A DNA stretch of 64,000 bases, taken from assembly GCF_023243045.1 (NCBI RefSeq), contig NZ_JALKFX010000023.1:1-64000 (forward strand). Direction: 5' to 3'. Both the position numbers and the translations under genes were made by a program. The notes beneath the pieces are model-generated. The model worked only from the letters and a program-made list of their open reading frames with translations. It was not told the DNA's origin and did not search any database. This stretch comes from Frankia sp. AgB32 (GTDB lineage Bacteria; Actinomycetota; Actinomycetes; Frankiales; Frankiaceae). Positions 8,647 through 17,114 of the stretch are shown here, piece by piece. Position 1 is the first letter of the stretch, and every line of letters starts with the position of its first letter.

Positions 8647-9810
8647 TCACGGATGCAGGCGCACCGTCACGCCGGGGCCGATCGCCGGGCCGCCGCCGGC
8701 CAGGTAGAGCCCGCTGGCCAGGTCGGCCCGCAGCTGCCAGTCGAGGAACGAGACGACCACGCGGTCGGCTACCAGCTGCGCCTGGGCAGGTGCGAGCAGC
8801 GGCGGACGGCAGGTCACCGCCGCGGTCACCGCGACCCACAGGCGCAGGCCCGGTGGAACCCCGGCGCTGCCCGGCAGGCCGGCCTGCCGGCAGATCTCGG
8901 TGAAGGAGTTGTGCGTCGCGTCGGCGACGGCGACGCTCAGCCGCGGATGCGACGCCAGGAGGTCGGCGAAGGCCCGGTCGCCGTTGTCGACCATCGTGAC
9001 CACCGGATCACGAACACCCCCGAGCAGCAGGGTGGGCACCGGGACCTGGGCGAGCAGCATCGGTGGCACCGGTGCGGTCGTCGCCGCGATGCCCACCGAC
9101 ACCCGCACGCGCGGATCAGCTGGCGCGGGCGACAGGCCGATGCTGGCGAGGATGGCGGTGAGGCCGCCGTAGGAGAAGCCGACCATGGCGATCTGATCGG
9201 GCCGGATCGACGGCGCCGCGGAGCACGTCGCGTCGGTCAGCGCGTCGATCACCGCCGAGACGTCCCGGGACCGGTCCACCGCCATCGCGAGCTGCTCCTC
9301 GGTGCGCACGCCGGCCGCCGCGTCGAGCATCGTGTCGCCGGGATGGTCGGGCGCGGCGACGACGTAGCCGTCATTGGCCAGCGCCTCCATCAGGTAGGCC
9401 GCCTGCACGCGGCTGCCGGCGCTGCCGTGGGAGAACACGGCCAGGGGGAACGGCCCGGGAGCGGGTGGCGCGTCGGTGACCGCGACATCCGAGCCGAACC
9501 CCGCGTCCCCGATGAGCGGGTAGAAGGCGTGCTGCCCCGCTCGGCCGCGCTCCCCGCCGGCCACCTCGGGACAGGATCCACCGGCGCCCCCGCCGGCCTG
9601 AGCGCCTGACCCGGCCACCGGATACCAGAGTGACGTGATCAGCTGCCGGCCGGGACGGCGCGGATCGGTGATCCGCACCGTCCGATAGCCCACCGCCCAC
9701 GGCCCCGGTTGCGGCGGATCCGCACGCAGGCCGACGCCGGCTGCCGCGGCTGCCACCTTCAGGTTCATCCCCGCGGGGCCGGCTGTCGCCGTGGCCGTCG
9801 AGGGTCGCAC
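8647..9810 (-). CDS. Alpha/beta hydrolase, copy 2, 5' end frame-broken (387 aa readable)
   Basis: Paralogue of the downstream hydrolase, with VLFSHGSAGSR-type oxyanion region, nucleophile elbow GFSYGG and His region DATHNSF all intact. The readable frame starts only at a GTG (9810), after the hydrophobic segment. Upstream DNA still matches copy 1: an ATG pair at 9912-9917 aligns with the copy 1 GTG, and the bases that follow are colinear except for one missing T after a run of six G (near 9890). That deletion puts the natural start out of frame, and a TAG blocks other upstream starts. As read, the product lacks its export signal. Either this is a decaying duplicate or the run of G hides a sequence error. 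Confidence 0.8.
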   Translation of the reverse strand: MRPSTATATAGPAGMNLKVAAAAAGVGLRADPPQPGPWAVGYRTVRITDPRRPGRQLITSLWYPVAGSGAQAGGGAGGSCPEVAGGERGRAGQHAFYPLIGDAGFGSDVAVTDAPPAPGPFPLAVFSHGSAGSRVQAAYLMEALANDGYVVAAPDHPGDTMLDAAAGVRTEEQLAMAVDRSRDVSAVIDALTDATCSAAPSIRPDQIAMVGFSYGGLTAILASIGLSPAPADPRVRVSVGIAATTAPVPPMLLAQVPVPTLLLGGVRDPVVTMVDNGDRAFADLLASHPRLSVAVADATHNSFTEICRQAGLPGSAGVPPGLRLWVAVTAAVTCRPPLLAPAQAQLVADRVVVSFLDWQLRADLASGLYLAGGGPAIGPGVTVRLHP

Positions 9811-9926
9811 GAACCCCGCGACGATCAGCGCCAGCGCGATCGCGACCAGCCAGTGCCACCGCCGCGGCGTGGCGATGCCATGACGCGCGCCCCCCGCCGC
9901 GCGCCGCTACCCATCATGCCGAGAAC

Positions 9927-9941
9927 CATACTGAGAGTAAC
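9927..9941 (-). promoter_or_regulatory. Imperfect dyad, likely operator of hydrolase copy 2
   Basis: In gene orientation the site reads GTTACTCTCAGTATG, matching the core TTACT-nnn-AGTA of the perfect dyad before copy 1, again exactly 9 nt before the aligned start codon (9917). Conservation of both dyad and spacing between paralogues supports a shared transcription factor. Confidence 0.5.
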
Positions 9942-10182
9942 AAGACTGGGTCGGCCGCCGGACATCTCAAGGGCTGCCCGGGGCAGGACCGACGGGCCAG
10001 GTCATGTCCGGCCGATCATGGCGGGGGCAGCAACCAACCAGAAGCCAGTAGCCTCGGATTGTCGTCGCTCACCGTGACCTTTGAGTCCGGCTCCTCCACG
10101 GAACCCGACCGCCAACCAGGCCACAGCACACGAAGAGACGACACACCCACCAGCAAGATCGCCCGGACCCTGCCTCGATCGA

Positions 10183-10368
10183 TCAGGCGATGAGCTGGAC
10201 GCGGTGCGGGACGGTCTCGTCGAGGAGTTCCTCAATCTCCTCCACGCAGCCGCCGCAGCCGGTGCCGGCTCCGCAGCATTCGCCGATCTCGTCGACATCG
10301 TGGGCGCCGGCGGCGATGACCTTGCGCAGCGTTCGATCGGACACCGCGAAGCAGGAACAGACGAGCAC
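10183..10368 (-). CDS. bfd: Bacterioferritin-associated ferredoxin-like protein, Bfd (61 aa)
   Basis: Small [2Fe-2S] protein. Cysteines at 4 and 6 and at 38 and 41 give the C-x-C...C-x2-C arrangement of Bfd-like domains; two further cysteines sit at 31-32. In other bacteria Bfd donates electrons to bacterioferritin to release stored Fe(III) as Fe(II). Here the nearest iron store is not bacterioferritin but an encapsulin-ferritin nanocompartment encoded immediately upstream on the same strand. An IdeR/DtxR-like box about 120 nt upstream suggests induction when iron is low, which fits a role in iron mobilisation. The length is normal for stand-alone Bfd proteins. Confidence 0.88.
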   Translation of the reverse strand: MLVCSCFAVSDRTLRKVIAAGAHDVDEIGECCGAGTGCGGCVEEIEELLDETVPHRVQLIA

Positions 10369-10486
10369 CGCACCTCACCAGGCCCGAGGCCGTCAGCTCG
10401 CCCGGAGGGACGAACTGGCCGGCAGATGGACGACCCCGCCAGGGATACCTCACCGCCGGTCGGCCGGACCCGCAGAGCCCGAACGT

Positions 10487-10505
10487 TTAGCTAAGGCTTC
10501 CCTAA
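10487..10505 (-). promoter_or_regulatory. IdeR/DtxR-type iron box
   Basis: TTAGCTAAGGCTTCCCTAA agrees with the 19-bp IdeR/DtxR consensus (TTAGGTTAGGCTAACCTAA) at about 15 of 19 positions by eye, with both TTAG/CTAA ends conserved. It lies between the encapsulin stop and the bfd start, so it most likely controls bfd. The expected effect is repression by iron-loaded IdeR. Confidence 0.7.
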
Positions 10506-10649
10506 ACACAGGGTGCCACGTGGGGGCGTCACACGCAAGACGGCCGTATCGCCCGTCGACGGGCGCGCAGGGGCCTGGCGTCGCCGGGCCGGTTGGCCGG
10601 GGTCGACACCTGTCGTCCGACCCCGGCGGGCACATCCCGGCGTGGGTGG

Positions 10650-11468
10650 CTACGCCCCGGTGCCGGCGGGGACGAGGGCGACCGCCGCGTCCGGCTCGGC
10701 GACGCGGAAGGTGAAGCTCTCCTCCAGGTACAGCTCGATGGTGTCGGTCGTGTGCGACGCGTACCCGATCGAGAGGTCCTGGCCGGACTCGAGCACGAAG
10801 TCGCCGCCGCGCAGGCTGAGCACGACGGCGCCGCTGACCCCTGGGGCCTGCACCACCGGGCCGTCGAGGATGTGCTGAAGATGCGTGAGCAGCAGGTAGC
10901 CGCCGTGCTCGGCGGTCTCGATCACGGCGGTGTAGACGTCCGGTTCGAGGGCCAGGGCGTACGGTCCCGCGATACCGGCGCGGCGCAGCAGGGCGACGGC
11001 CTTGGCGACGGTGCGCGGGTAGGTCTCGGTCCCGGCCTCCAGCGGCAGCACCGGGTGCGAGGTCGCCTCGGTGATGCCGATCAGGCCGGCCTCGGCGTAG
11101 CCGTGGAAGACCACCGAGTTCTCGGTGATGGCGATGCGCCGGACGGCTTCCTGCAGCGGGTCGAGGTCGATGTCGTCGGCGCCGCGGTCGGCATCGGCGA
11201 GCTGGGCCCGGTCGAGGGTGAAGTCGACGCGCAGCTCGATGACCGGCTGGACGCGGCGCAGGCCGGCGCGCACCCCCGGCGCCGGCGGGGACGCCAGCGC
11301 CGACACCCGGCCGAGCGGGGTCGCGGAGTACTCCCAGCCGTGCGGGCCGGCGAAGTCCACCACCTTGCGGGCCGCGAGGTTCGTCGTCAGCCGGGCCTTC
11401 GCCTCGTCATCGACCGCCTTCCAGGCCGCGTCCGTCAACGGGGCGTGGCCACGCAGAAGATGATTCAC
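10650..11468 (-). CDS. Encapsulin shell protein, family 1 (272 aa)
   Basis: Self-assembling HK97-fold shell protein (linocin M18/Cfp29 family) that forms a protein nanocompartment. It starts MNHLLRGHAPLTDAAWKAVD, typical of family 1 encapsulins. Other recognisable segments are FAGPHGWEYSATPLGR, the E-loop region with ELRVDFTL, ENSVVFHGY and the C-terminal SGQDLSIGYASHT followed by LYLEESFTFRV. Length is normal. The ATG overlaps the stop of the upstream cargo gene by 4 nt (ATGA), so shell and cargo are translated together. Its interior groove should bind the cargo tag seen at the ferritin C-terminus. The likely role is iron sequestration and protection from oxidative stress. Confidence 0.96.
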   Translation of the reverse strand: MNHLLRGHAPLTDAAWKAVDDEAKARLTTNLAARKVVDFAGPHGWEYSATPLGRVSALASPPAPGVRAGLRRVQPVIELRVDFTLDRAQLADADRGADDIDLDPLQEAVRRIAITENSVVFHGYAEAGLIGITEATSHPVLPLEAGTETYPRTVAKAVALLRRAGIAGPYALALEPDVYTAVIETAEHGGYLLLTHLQHILDGPVVQAPGVSGAVVLSLRGGDFVLESGQDLSIGYASHTTDTIELYLEESFTFRVAEPDAAVALVPAGTGA

Positions 11469-11878
11469 TCGCCTACTCCTTTGAGACTGCCGATTCCGAG
11501 GGAGCCGTCGCCCGGCCCCGCCGCCTGGGGGGCCAGCTGCGGCGCCTGCGCGCCGGGCGCGCCGTTGCCTTCCGTGGCGTTCTCCTCGACCTCGGTCACC
11601 GGCCCGGAGGTGAACAGGTAGGTCCGCAGCTGCGTGTCCAGCACGGGGTCATGCCGACGCAGCCACTCCAGCGTCATCGCCGCGTGTTCCTTCTCCTCGT
11701 CCCGGTTGTGCGCCAGCACCTGCGCCAGCTCCGGATCGGTCGCGGCGTCGACCCTTTGGTCGTACCAGTCGACCGCTTCGAACTCCTCCATCAGCGAGAC
11801 GATCGCCCGGTGCCGGTCGACCGTCTGCGGCGAGAGTTTGTCGGGCTGCTCGTGCAGCCCCATGCTTGAGTCGCCCAT
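11465..11878 (-). CDS. Encapsulated ferritin-like protein, EncFtn, with cargo tag (137 aa)
   Basis: Ferroxidase cargo of the encapsulin. The helical N-terminal domain contains EEFEAVDWYDQR (31-42) and HNRDEEKEHA (57-66), giving the Glu/Glu/His metal ligands at about 32, 62 and 65 that define the EncFtn family. EncFtn makes its ferroxidase site between two subunits, and iron is mineralised inside the shell. After a flexible Gly/Pro/Ala linker the protein ends with DGSLGIGSLKG, which matches the known encapsulin-loading peptide type (.GSLGIGSL.). Encoded directly before the encapsulin gene with a 4-nt overlap. Start ATG at 11878; a second ATG lies five codons in. Confidence 0.95.
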   Translation of the reverse strand: MGDSSMGLHEQPDKLSPQTVDRHRAIVSLMEEFEAVDWYDQRVDAATDPELAQVLAHNRDEEKEHAAMTLEWLRRHDPVLDTQLRTYLFTSGPVTEVEENATEGNGAPGAQAPQLAPQAAGPGDGSLGIGSLKGVGE

Positions 11879-11946
11879 GGCGACTGCCTACCACGTCCCG
11901 AGCCGGCCGACACGGGCGGTCGGATCCGGCGATCACGACCGGACGC

Positions 11947-13113
11947 TCAGGCGGGCGGCACCGGGATGATCTCGATGCGCCGGTTGGCGGCGCGTCCCCG
12001 CGCCGTGCGGTTGTCGCCCACCGGCTCCTCGGAGCCGAAGCCGGCGGCGCGGACGCGCTCGGCCGGCACCCCCCGGCTGACGAGATAGTCGGCGACGGTC
12101 TGTGCCCGGCTCAGCGAGAGTGCCTGGTTGACCCGGGACGGCCCCGAGGTGTCCGTGTAGCCGCCGACGAGGACGGTGATGGTCCCCGCGCGCAGGGCCG
12201 CGGCGACCTGGTCCAGGCGGGCGCGGGCCGCCGCGTTCAGCCTCGAGCCGGAGACGGGGAAGGTGACCCCGGCCGCACCGAGCGCCGCCCGCACCGCCGC
12301 CTGCGTCGACCCCGCGCTGTCCGCTCCTGAACCAGACGGGGCGGCACCGGACGAGGCGGCACCGGACGAACCCGCGGCCGAGGGTGTCGGGGCCGAGGGT
12401 GTCGGGGCCGCGGACGCGGGGGCGGAGCGCGGGACGACGAGCTGGTCGCTCAGCGTCGCACCCGGCACGCTCGGTCCGGCCGCGGCGAGCACCGCCGCGC
12501 CGAGGCTGCGGGCAGTGGCCGCGTCGGGCACGCTGCCCGCGACCGCGACCGCGCCGGACCGCAGCGTCGCCGAGTGGTTGCCGGGGACGCGACGCAGCGC
12601 CGCGGCGAGCGCCGGGACGGCCTCGACGGGCGGCTCGGCGACGGTCGGGTCGACCGTGACGGTGCCGCGGACGGCTCCCCCACCGGCGTCGGCGACGGCG
12701 GCGAGCAGCCGCGCGCGGCTGTCCCGGTCCGGCACGGTCGCGGTGATCGACAGGTCCTTGCCGACCACGGCGAGGACCAGCGGCCGGGCCGGCTCGCTGG
12801 CGATCACTACGTCGTTGCCGAGGCGGGCGGACGTGGTGCCGCTGACGGCCGCGGACGCCCGGGCCTGCTCCGCGGCGGCGGCGCTGGGGAACCGGCCGGT
12901 GACGACCGCCGTCCGGCCCTCGATGTGCACCTGGGCGTGGACGCCGCCAGCGGCCTTGACCGCCGCGGAGGCGCGGGCGGCGAGGTCGTCCTGGATGGGC
13001 CCGCGGCGCAGCGCGAACGCGATCAGGGCAAGCAGCAGCCAGGCCAACAGCAGCGACACTACAAACGCAACTGGCCGGGGCCGGTTCATACGGGCTGCCA
13101 GGGACTGGGTCAT
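11947..13113 (-). CDS. ArfA/OmpATb-like envelope protein: TM, BON-type repeats, OmpA domain (388 aa)
   Basis: Membrane-anchored envelope protein. A short basic N-terminus precedes one membrane helix (about 17-40). The middle region has BON-like modules (a repeat of the type V.VHIEGRTAVVTGRFPSAA, then further 'ltG.v...' units). A serine/alanine linker leads to a C-terminal OmpA domain with the peptidoglycan-binding signature GGYTDTSGP...N..LS..RA..V.DYLVSRGV and the closing NRRIEI. This domain order is that of M. tuberculosis ArfA (Rv0899). Expected to tie the membrane to peptidoglycan; mycobacterial ArfA has been linked to acid adaptation, which is not assumed here. ATG at 13113 has GGAG 9 nt upstream. 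Confidence 0.85.
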   Translation of the reverse strand: MTQSLAARMNRPRPVAFVVSLLLAWLLLALIAFALRRGPIQDDLAARASAAVKAAGGVHAQVHIEGRTAVVTGRFPSAAAAEQARASAAVSGTTSARLGNDVVIASEPARPLVLAVVGKDLSITATVPDRDSRARLLAAVADAGGGAVRGTVTVDPTVAEPPVEAVPALAAALRRVPGNHSATLRSGAVAVAGSVPDAATARSLGAAVLAAAGPSVPGATLSDQLVVPRSAPASAAPTPSAPTPSAAGSSGAASSGAAPSGSGADSAGSTQAAVRAALGAAGVTFPVSGSRLNAAARARLDQVAAALRAGTITVLVGGYTDTSGPSRVNQALSLSRAQTVADYLVSRGVPAERVRAAGFGSEEPVGDNRTARGRAANRRIEIIPVPPA

Positions 13114-13373
13114 CGTTCGGCTCCGGGCGGGATCGGACCGGGCGGGAACGCCGCTGACCCGGCGGAACGCGACGCCGCACAGCGCGACGCGGACCGGGCT
13201 GGGTCACCGGCGGGGGGTCAGACGGGGGTTGCGGCCGCCATGGTCGCTTCACAACCTTCGCACATCGGCATCAGCGGACACTCGCCGGGGCAAACATTCG
13301 CCGAACAGGCAAAGCAGGAGGTCGCCTCCGCGCCGTGCGGCGCGCGGCGGCCGGCGACCGGTGGCCCGCGGGC

Positions 13374-14477
13374 TCAGCCGGTGCGGGCCCCGTCCGGTCG
13401 GACCGCCAGCCCCGCCACACCGGGCACGTCGTCGCTGGTCCGGCGGGCCGCCACCGAGGTCGGAGCGGTCTCCGGCGCCGCGTCCGGGCCCGACGTCGCG
13501 GCCGGTATGCGGCCCGACTCGGCAGCGGCGGTCGCACCGGCGGCAGTGCCCGCGCCGGCAACAGTGCTCGCACCGGCGGCGGCGTTCGCGTCCGCGGGGT
13601 AGGACGACTCGGCGACGCTGACCGCCCGGGCGGCCGGAGTCGGCTCGGCGGCCGGGCCGACCGAAGGGGCCACCTCGGCGGCAGGCGTGGTCGCGCGGAC
13701 TCGGCGCCATCTGAACGCCAGGGCCACCGTGGCGGCGGACACCCCGAGCACCGACCAGCCGGCCACGGCGTCGAGCAGGTAGTGGTTCGCCGTGGACATG
13801 ACGACGAACAGCGTCGCCGCCGGGTAGAGCACGCCGAGGACCCGCGTCACCCGGTGGCGGCCGAAGCGCAGCAGCAGGAACCCGCACCACAGCGACCAGG
13901 CACAGTGCAGCGACGGCAGGGCGGCGAACTGGTTGGTGAGGCTCTCAAGGCCGTTCGGCGCGGCACTGGCCGTGCCGGTCCACCAGCCCCAGCCCTCGAA
14001 GTGCGCCATCGTGTCGGTGTAGTGGGTGCCGGTGAGCAGGCGCGGCGGCGCGGTCGGGAACAGGAAGAACCCGAGCAGGCACAGCAGCGTGGTGATGACG
14101 ATCGTCCAGCGGATCTGCGAGTAGTTGCGGGTGTTGCGCCGGTGCGACCAGACCAGCAGGCTCGGCGTGACGATGAAGTGCAGCGTCGCGTAGTAGTAGC
14201 AGCAGAGGACGGCCACCACCGGGACGCGCTGCACCCACCGGTTGAGCGAGAGCTCGATGTCGATGTGCAGGTAGGTCTCGAGGCGCAGCAGGTCGCGTCC
14301 CATGTGCATCGCGTCGGCCACCGAGGCGTCCGCCACGGACCGGGTGCCTGTGTACGAGTAGTAGAGCACCGCCAACATCAGCACCTCGACCCACCAGACC
14401 GGCAGACCGGTGGTCTGGTTGCGCAAGCGCCTCACACTGCACCCCTCGAACGTCGTCCCTGATGCGCCGACCGTCAC
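13374..14477 (-). CDS. PAP2-superfamily membrane enzyme, AUR1-like (367 aa)
   Basis: Integral membrane phosphatase/phosphotransferase of the PAP2 superfamily (inositolphosphotransferase AUR1-like group). About six membrane helices occupy residues 25-275. The active-site motifs are visible: PTAPPR after the fourth helix, ALPSLHCAW, and STANHYLLDAVAG, which supply the two histidines and arginine of the PAP2 centre facing outside. A C-terminal tail of about 90 residues is rich in Ala/Pro/Thr and appears disordered. Likely acts on lipid-linked or polyprenyl phosphates or inositol phospholipids; the substrate cannot be told from sequence. It stands between envelope genes on the same strand. Confidence 0.88.
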   Translation of the reverse strand: MTVGASGTTFEGCSVRRLRNQTTGLPVWWVEVLMLAVLYYSYTGTRSVADASVADAMHMGRDLLRLETYLHIDIELSLNRWVQRVPVVAVLCCYYYATLHFIVTPSLLVWSHRRNTRNYSQIRWTIVITTLLCLLGFFLFPTAPPRLLTGTHYTDTMAHFEGWGWWTGTASAAPNGLESLTNQFAALPSLHCAWSLWCGFLLLRFGRHRVTRVLGVLYPAATLFVVMSTANHYLLDAVAGWSVLGVSAATVALAFRWRRVRATTPAAEVAPSVGPAAEPTPAARAVSVAESSYPADANAAAGASTVAGAGTAAGATAAAESGRIPAATSGPDAAPETAPTSVAARRTSDDVPGVAGLAVRPDGARTG

Positions 14478-14656
14478 CGCACGGGGTGTCGCGACAGCCC
14501 ACTTTTCACGGTTCCACTCAACAGCATGAGTCGACGGCCTTCGTCAGGGGTCGTGCGATGACCCGTCCGGGACGGAAATTCACCCAGATCTCGTGTTCTG
14601 TTGCCACTGTCCCGCCTGACTCCCGCCGTCCAGTCTGCAACCGCCGTCCAGTCCGC

Positions 14657-14692
14657 GGCCACCGACCCGTTCACGGCCACCGACCCGTTCAC
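14657..14692. repeat. Two perfect 18-bp tandem repeats
   Basis: GGCCACCGACCCGTTCAC occurs twice head to tail (14657-14674 and 14675-14692). Immediately before it are three copies of a shorter unit containing CCGTCCAGTC (about 14626-14656). It lies in the intergenic region between the PAP2 gene start and the L,D-transpeptidase stop; no function evident. Confidence 0.7.
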
Positions 14693-14710
14693 GGCGGCAC
14701 CCGCAAGCGC

Positions 14711-14746
14711 GACGGCCCGCCGACCAGGTTCGATCGGCGGGCCGTC
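14711..14746. terminator. Strong GC-rich hairpin, probable terminator
   Basis: GACGGCCCGCCGA (14711-14723) and its exact complement (14734-14746) form a 13-bp perfect stem with a 10-nt loop, about 80 nt past the stop of the L,D-transpeptidase gene (minus strand). There is no U-tract, as is common for actinobacterial terminators. Confidence 0.55.
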
Positions 14747-14825
14747 AGGGTGGCGGCGGGGTCGTGCGGGTGGGACGACCGGCCGCGGGGGCCGGCCGTC
14801 CCGCGCGGCCGCGGGACGCGCCCGG

Positions 14826-16325
14826 TCAGGCGCCCCCGGCGGCGGCGACGGCTCCTGGGACCGGCGCGGTCGCCGGCGGAGCGGAGGCCGGCGCGCTGGC
14901 GGTGCCCGCCGTGGGGCTGGGCGTGGTGTTGGGCTGGTTCGACACCGGCAGTGCGCTGCCCGCCGTCCAGACCGACCAGGGCACCGACCAGAAGTTGCCG
15001 AGCTGGCTGGTGTCCGGGGGACGGCCGGTGTTGGAGATGTCGACGATGTCACCGAGCCGGCTGATGCCGTAGAACCACTCGGCGTCCACCGGCGAGGCGT
15101 TCACGCAGCCATGGGAGACGTTCGTGTTCCCCTGGGAGGCCACCGACCACGGCGCCGAGTGCACGTACTGGCCGCCGCTGGTGTAGTTCACCGCCCACTG
15201 GACCTTCTCGTAGTAGTAGTCCGGGTTGCCCTTGGGGATGCCGACCGTGGCCGAATCCATGATCACTTCAGGGGACTTGCCCAGGACGTTGTGCGGCCCG
15301 TCCATCGACGGGGTGCCGGGCTTGCCGAGGCTGACCGGAAGGGTCCGCAGCAGCTGCCCGTTGCGATACACCCGCATGATGTGGGTGGCGGCGTCGACCT
15401 TGGAGATCTGGGCGGAGCCGATGTCGAAGTCCATGGCTCGGTCCTTCACGCCGAAGCGGCCGTCACCCGCGTCGTAGCCGGCGAGGTTCGCCTCGACGTG
15501 CACCCTGGTCCCCGGCGTCCAGTACTGCTGCGGGCGCCAGACGACGAGCCGGCTGGTCACCCAGTTCCACGCGCCCAGGATCGGCTGGTCGGTCGTCACC
15601 GACAGCCGCTGCTGGACGGCGGCGCGCTGCGCCGAGGGCACCGGAGCGGAGAAGGTCAGGCTGATCGGCGCGCCGACCCCGACCGTCTGCCCGGTGACCG
15701 GGTCCCAGGAGACCTTGAACGACTTCGCGGGCACGCCCGTGTCGAAGCTGGTGTGCACGGACCTGCTTCCCACCACGCCGGGCGCCGGGCTGGTGGACGC
15801 CACGACGGCGTACCGCGAGCCGGAGAACAGGCCGCCGATCGACGTCCACGTGCGCCGGTCGGCCGAGTAGGTGCCGGCGAGCACGCCGGGGTCGGTCTTC
15901 TCCGTCGCGTTCGCCGCCCGGTTGACCTGCACGTCCGCCAGCGGGGCGTTGGCGTGCACGACGACGTGGTCGGTGAGGGTCACCCCGGTGGTGCGATCGC
16001 CCGGGGTGACGGTCACGGCGGCGGCCGGGGTCGGCGGCGCGGTGGGTCCCACGGTGCCCGAGGTGCCGCCGGTGGAGCAGGCCGCCAGGGTCAGGGCGGC
16101 CGCGAAGGCGAGCACCCCGCCCGCCTGACGGCGCCGCCTCCGACACCCGGAGCCGGAGGTGATCACGGATCCGGCAGGCCTCGCGGGCACCACCGATGCG
16201 ACAGACATCACAGAATTGGCCGACATATCGGGCATTCCAGGCACACCGCGCCGACCCCGACCCAGGACAGGCGGCCAACACCACCCCCCGGAAACACGCG
16301 AGGGAATCATTACCGAGTGAGACAT
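14826..16325 (-). CDS. L,D-transpeptidase lipoprotein, YkuD family (499 aa)
   Basis: Cell-wall cross-linking enzyme making 3-3 bonds between peptidoglycan stems. A basic RRRRRQ stretch and hydrophobic segment end in a lipobox (LTLAAC, cysteine at about 83), so it should be a lipoprotein. Two Ig-like modules follow (VTLTDHVVVHANAPLADVQV..., ISLTFSAPV), then the YkuD domain with HSAPWSVASQGNTNVSHGCVN containing the catalytic Cys-His pair. The plan matches mycobacterial LdtMt2. The ATG at 16325 has GGAAGAGGG upstream, but it leaves an unusually long pre-lipobox region; an internal GTG at 16166 would give a more ordinary signal peptide. A Pro/Ala/Ser tail closes the protein. Confidence 0.92.
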   Translation of the reverse strand: MSHSVMIPSRVSGGWCWPPVLGRGRRGVPGMPDMSANSVMSVASVVPARPAGSVITSGSGCRRRRRQAGGVLAFAAALTLAACSTGGTSGTVGPTAPPTPAAAVTVTPGDRTTGVTLTDHVVVHANAPLADVQVNRAANATEKTDPGVLAGTYSADRRTWTSIGGLFSGSRYAVVASTSPAPGVVGSRSVHTSFDTGVPAKSFKVSWDPVTGQTVGVGAPISLTFSAPVPSAQRAAVQQRLSVTTDQPILGAWNWVTSRLVVWRPQQYWTPGTRVHVEANLAGYDAGDGRFGVKDRAMDFDIGSAQISKVDAATHIMRVYRNGQLLRTLPVSLGKPGTPSMDGPHNVLGKSPEVIMDSATVGIPKGNPDYYYEKVQWAVNYTSGGQYVHSAPWSVASQGNTNVSHGCVNASPVDAEWFYGISRLGDIVDISNTGRPPDTSQLGNFWSVPWSVWTAGSALPVSNQPNTTPSPTAGTASAPASAPPATAPVPGAVAAAGGA

Positions 16326-17114
16326 GTAATGCCCTCTTCCGAAGAACGCGACCGGCATCCTCGCCGGACGGAAACCTAGGTCCGAACGGTACCCAGCCGC
16401 CGGCACCTCGGCCCGTTGATCACGGGAACAGGTGGTGTCAACAGGAAGACCATCACTCTTCGTTGAGCATATAAATACGGAGGGTAGCGCCCTCCGGGTA
16501 TTCCCCATGAACTCCTCCCCCTTCACCCCTTCCGACGCGCAGGTACCGGGCAAGGTTGTCCCCCGGAGACGACAATTCGCCGAGCCACCGAAAGCAACGA
16601 CCAGGGCCCACCGTGCCACCATCCGGGACGCAACCGACCACGCATTGCAGACGCTTTCAGCAACCCCGGAACGACACCGGGAAGCGCCGATCGACACTGT
16701 CCGGATCATTGCGCCGCTCGTGCTCGCAGCGGGGTGCGCACATCGGGCCGTTGCGATGCTGATGACCAACCCGGCGCCGGCGGGTGGAACCAGCACCGGC
16801 AGCACCCGCACCGATCACCGGACGGCCCCCGGTCGATCATCGCGAGCCCAGCGCACCGCCGGCACGCGGACCGGCCCGGAACCGCGCGGCCGACCCGAAA
16901 CCGCCGCGAAACCGGCGACCGGCCGGGCCGTCACGCCGCTGCCGCAGGATGAGCGCTGCCGCCGAGCCGGTACCGGACCGCCGCCGCCGCCCGGTACAAC
17001 GTCAGGATCGGCGGGGACACCAGGCCGGGTGAGGCGCACCGAACAGGTGCGGGCGAGTGCGGCGGCGACCGACCGTGCACGCGAGCATCGCCCGCGCGCG
17101 ACCAGGGAGGCCAG
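16326..17114. other. Intergenic region between divergent ldt and uricase genes
   Basis: About 790 nt without a supported gene, holding promoters for the divergent L,D-transpeptidase and urate oxidase genes. It contains an AT-rich island (TATAAATAC near 16470-16478) next to a small hairpin (CGGAGGG 16478-16484, CCCTCCG 16490-16496, 5-nt loop). Open frames here lack homology and consistent codon bias. Confidence 0.4.

Noticed and set aside
14601-16379. 592-codon + strand frame over the L,D-transpeptidase
   Set aside because: It is a shadow of the transpeptidase gene; composition is Arg/Gly/His-rich and unstructured.
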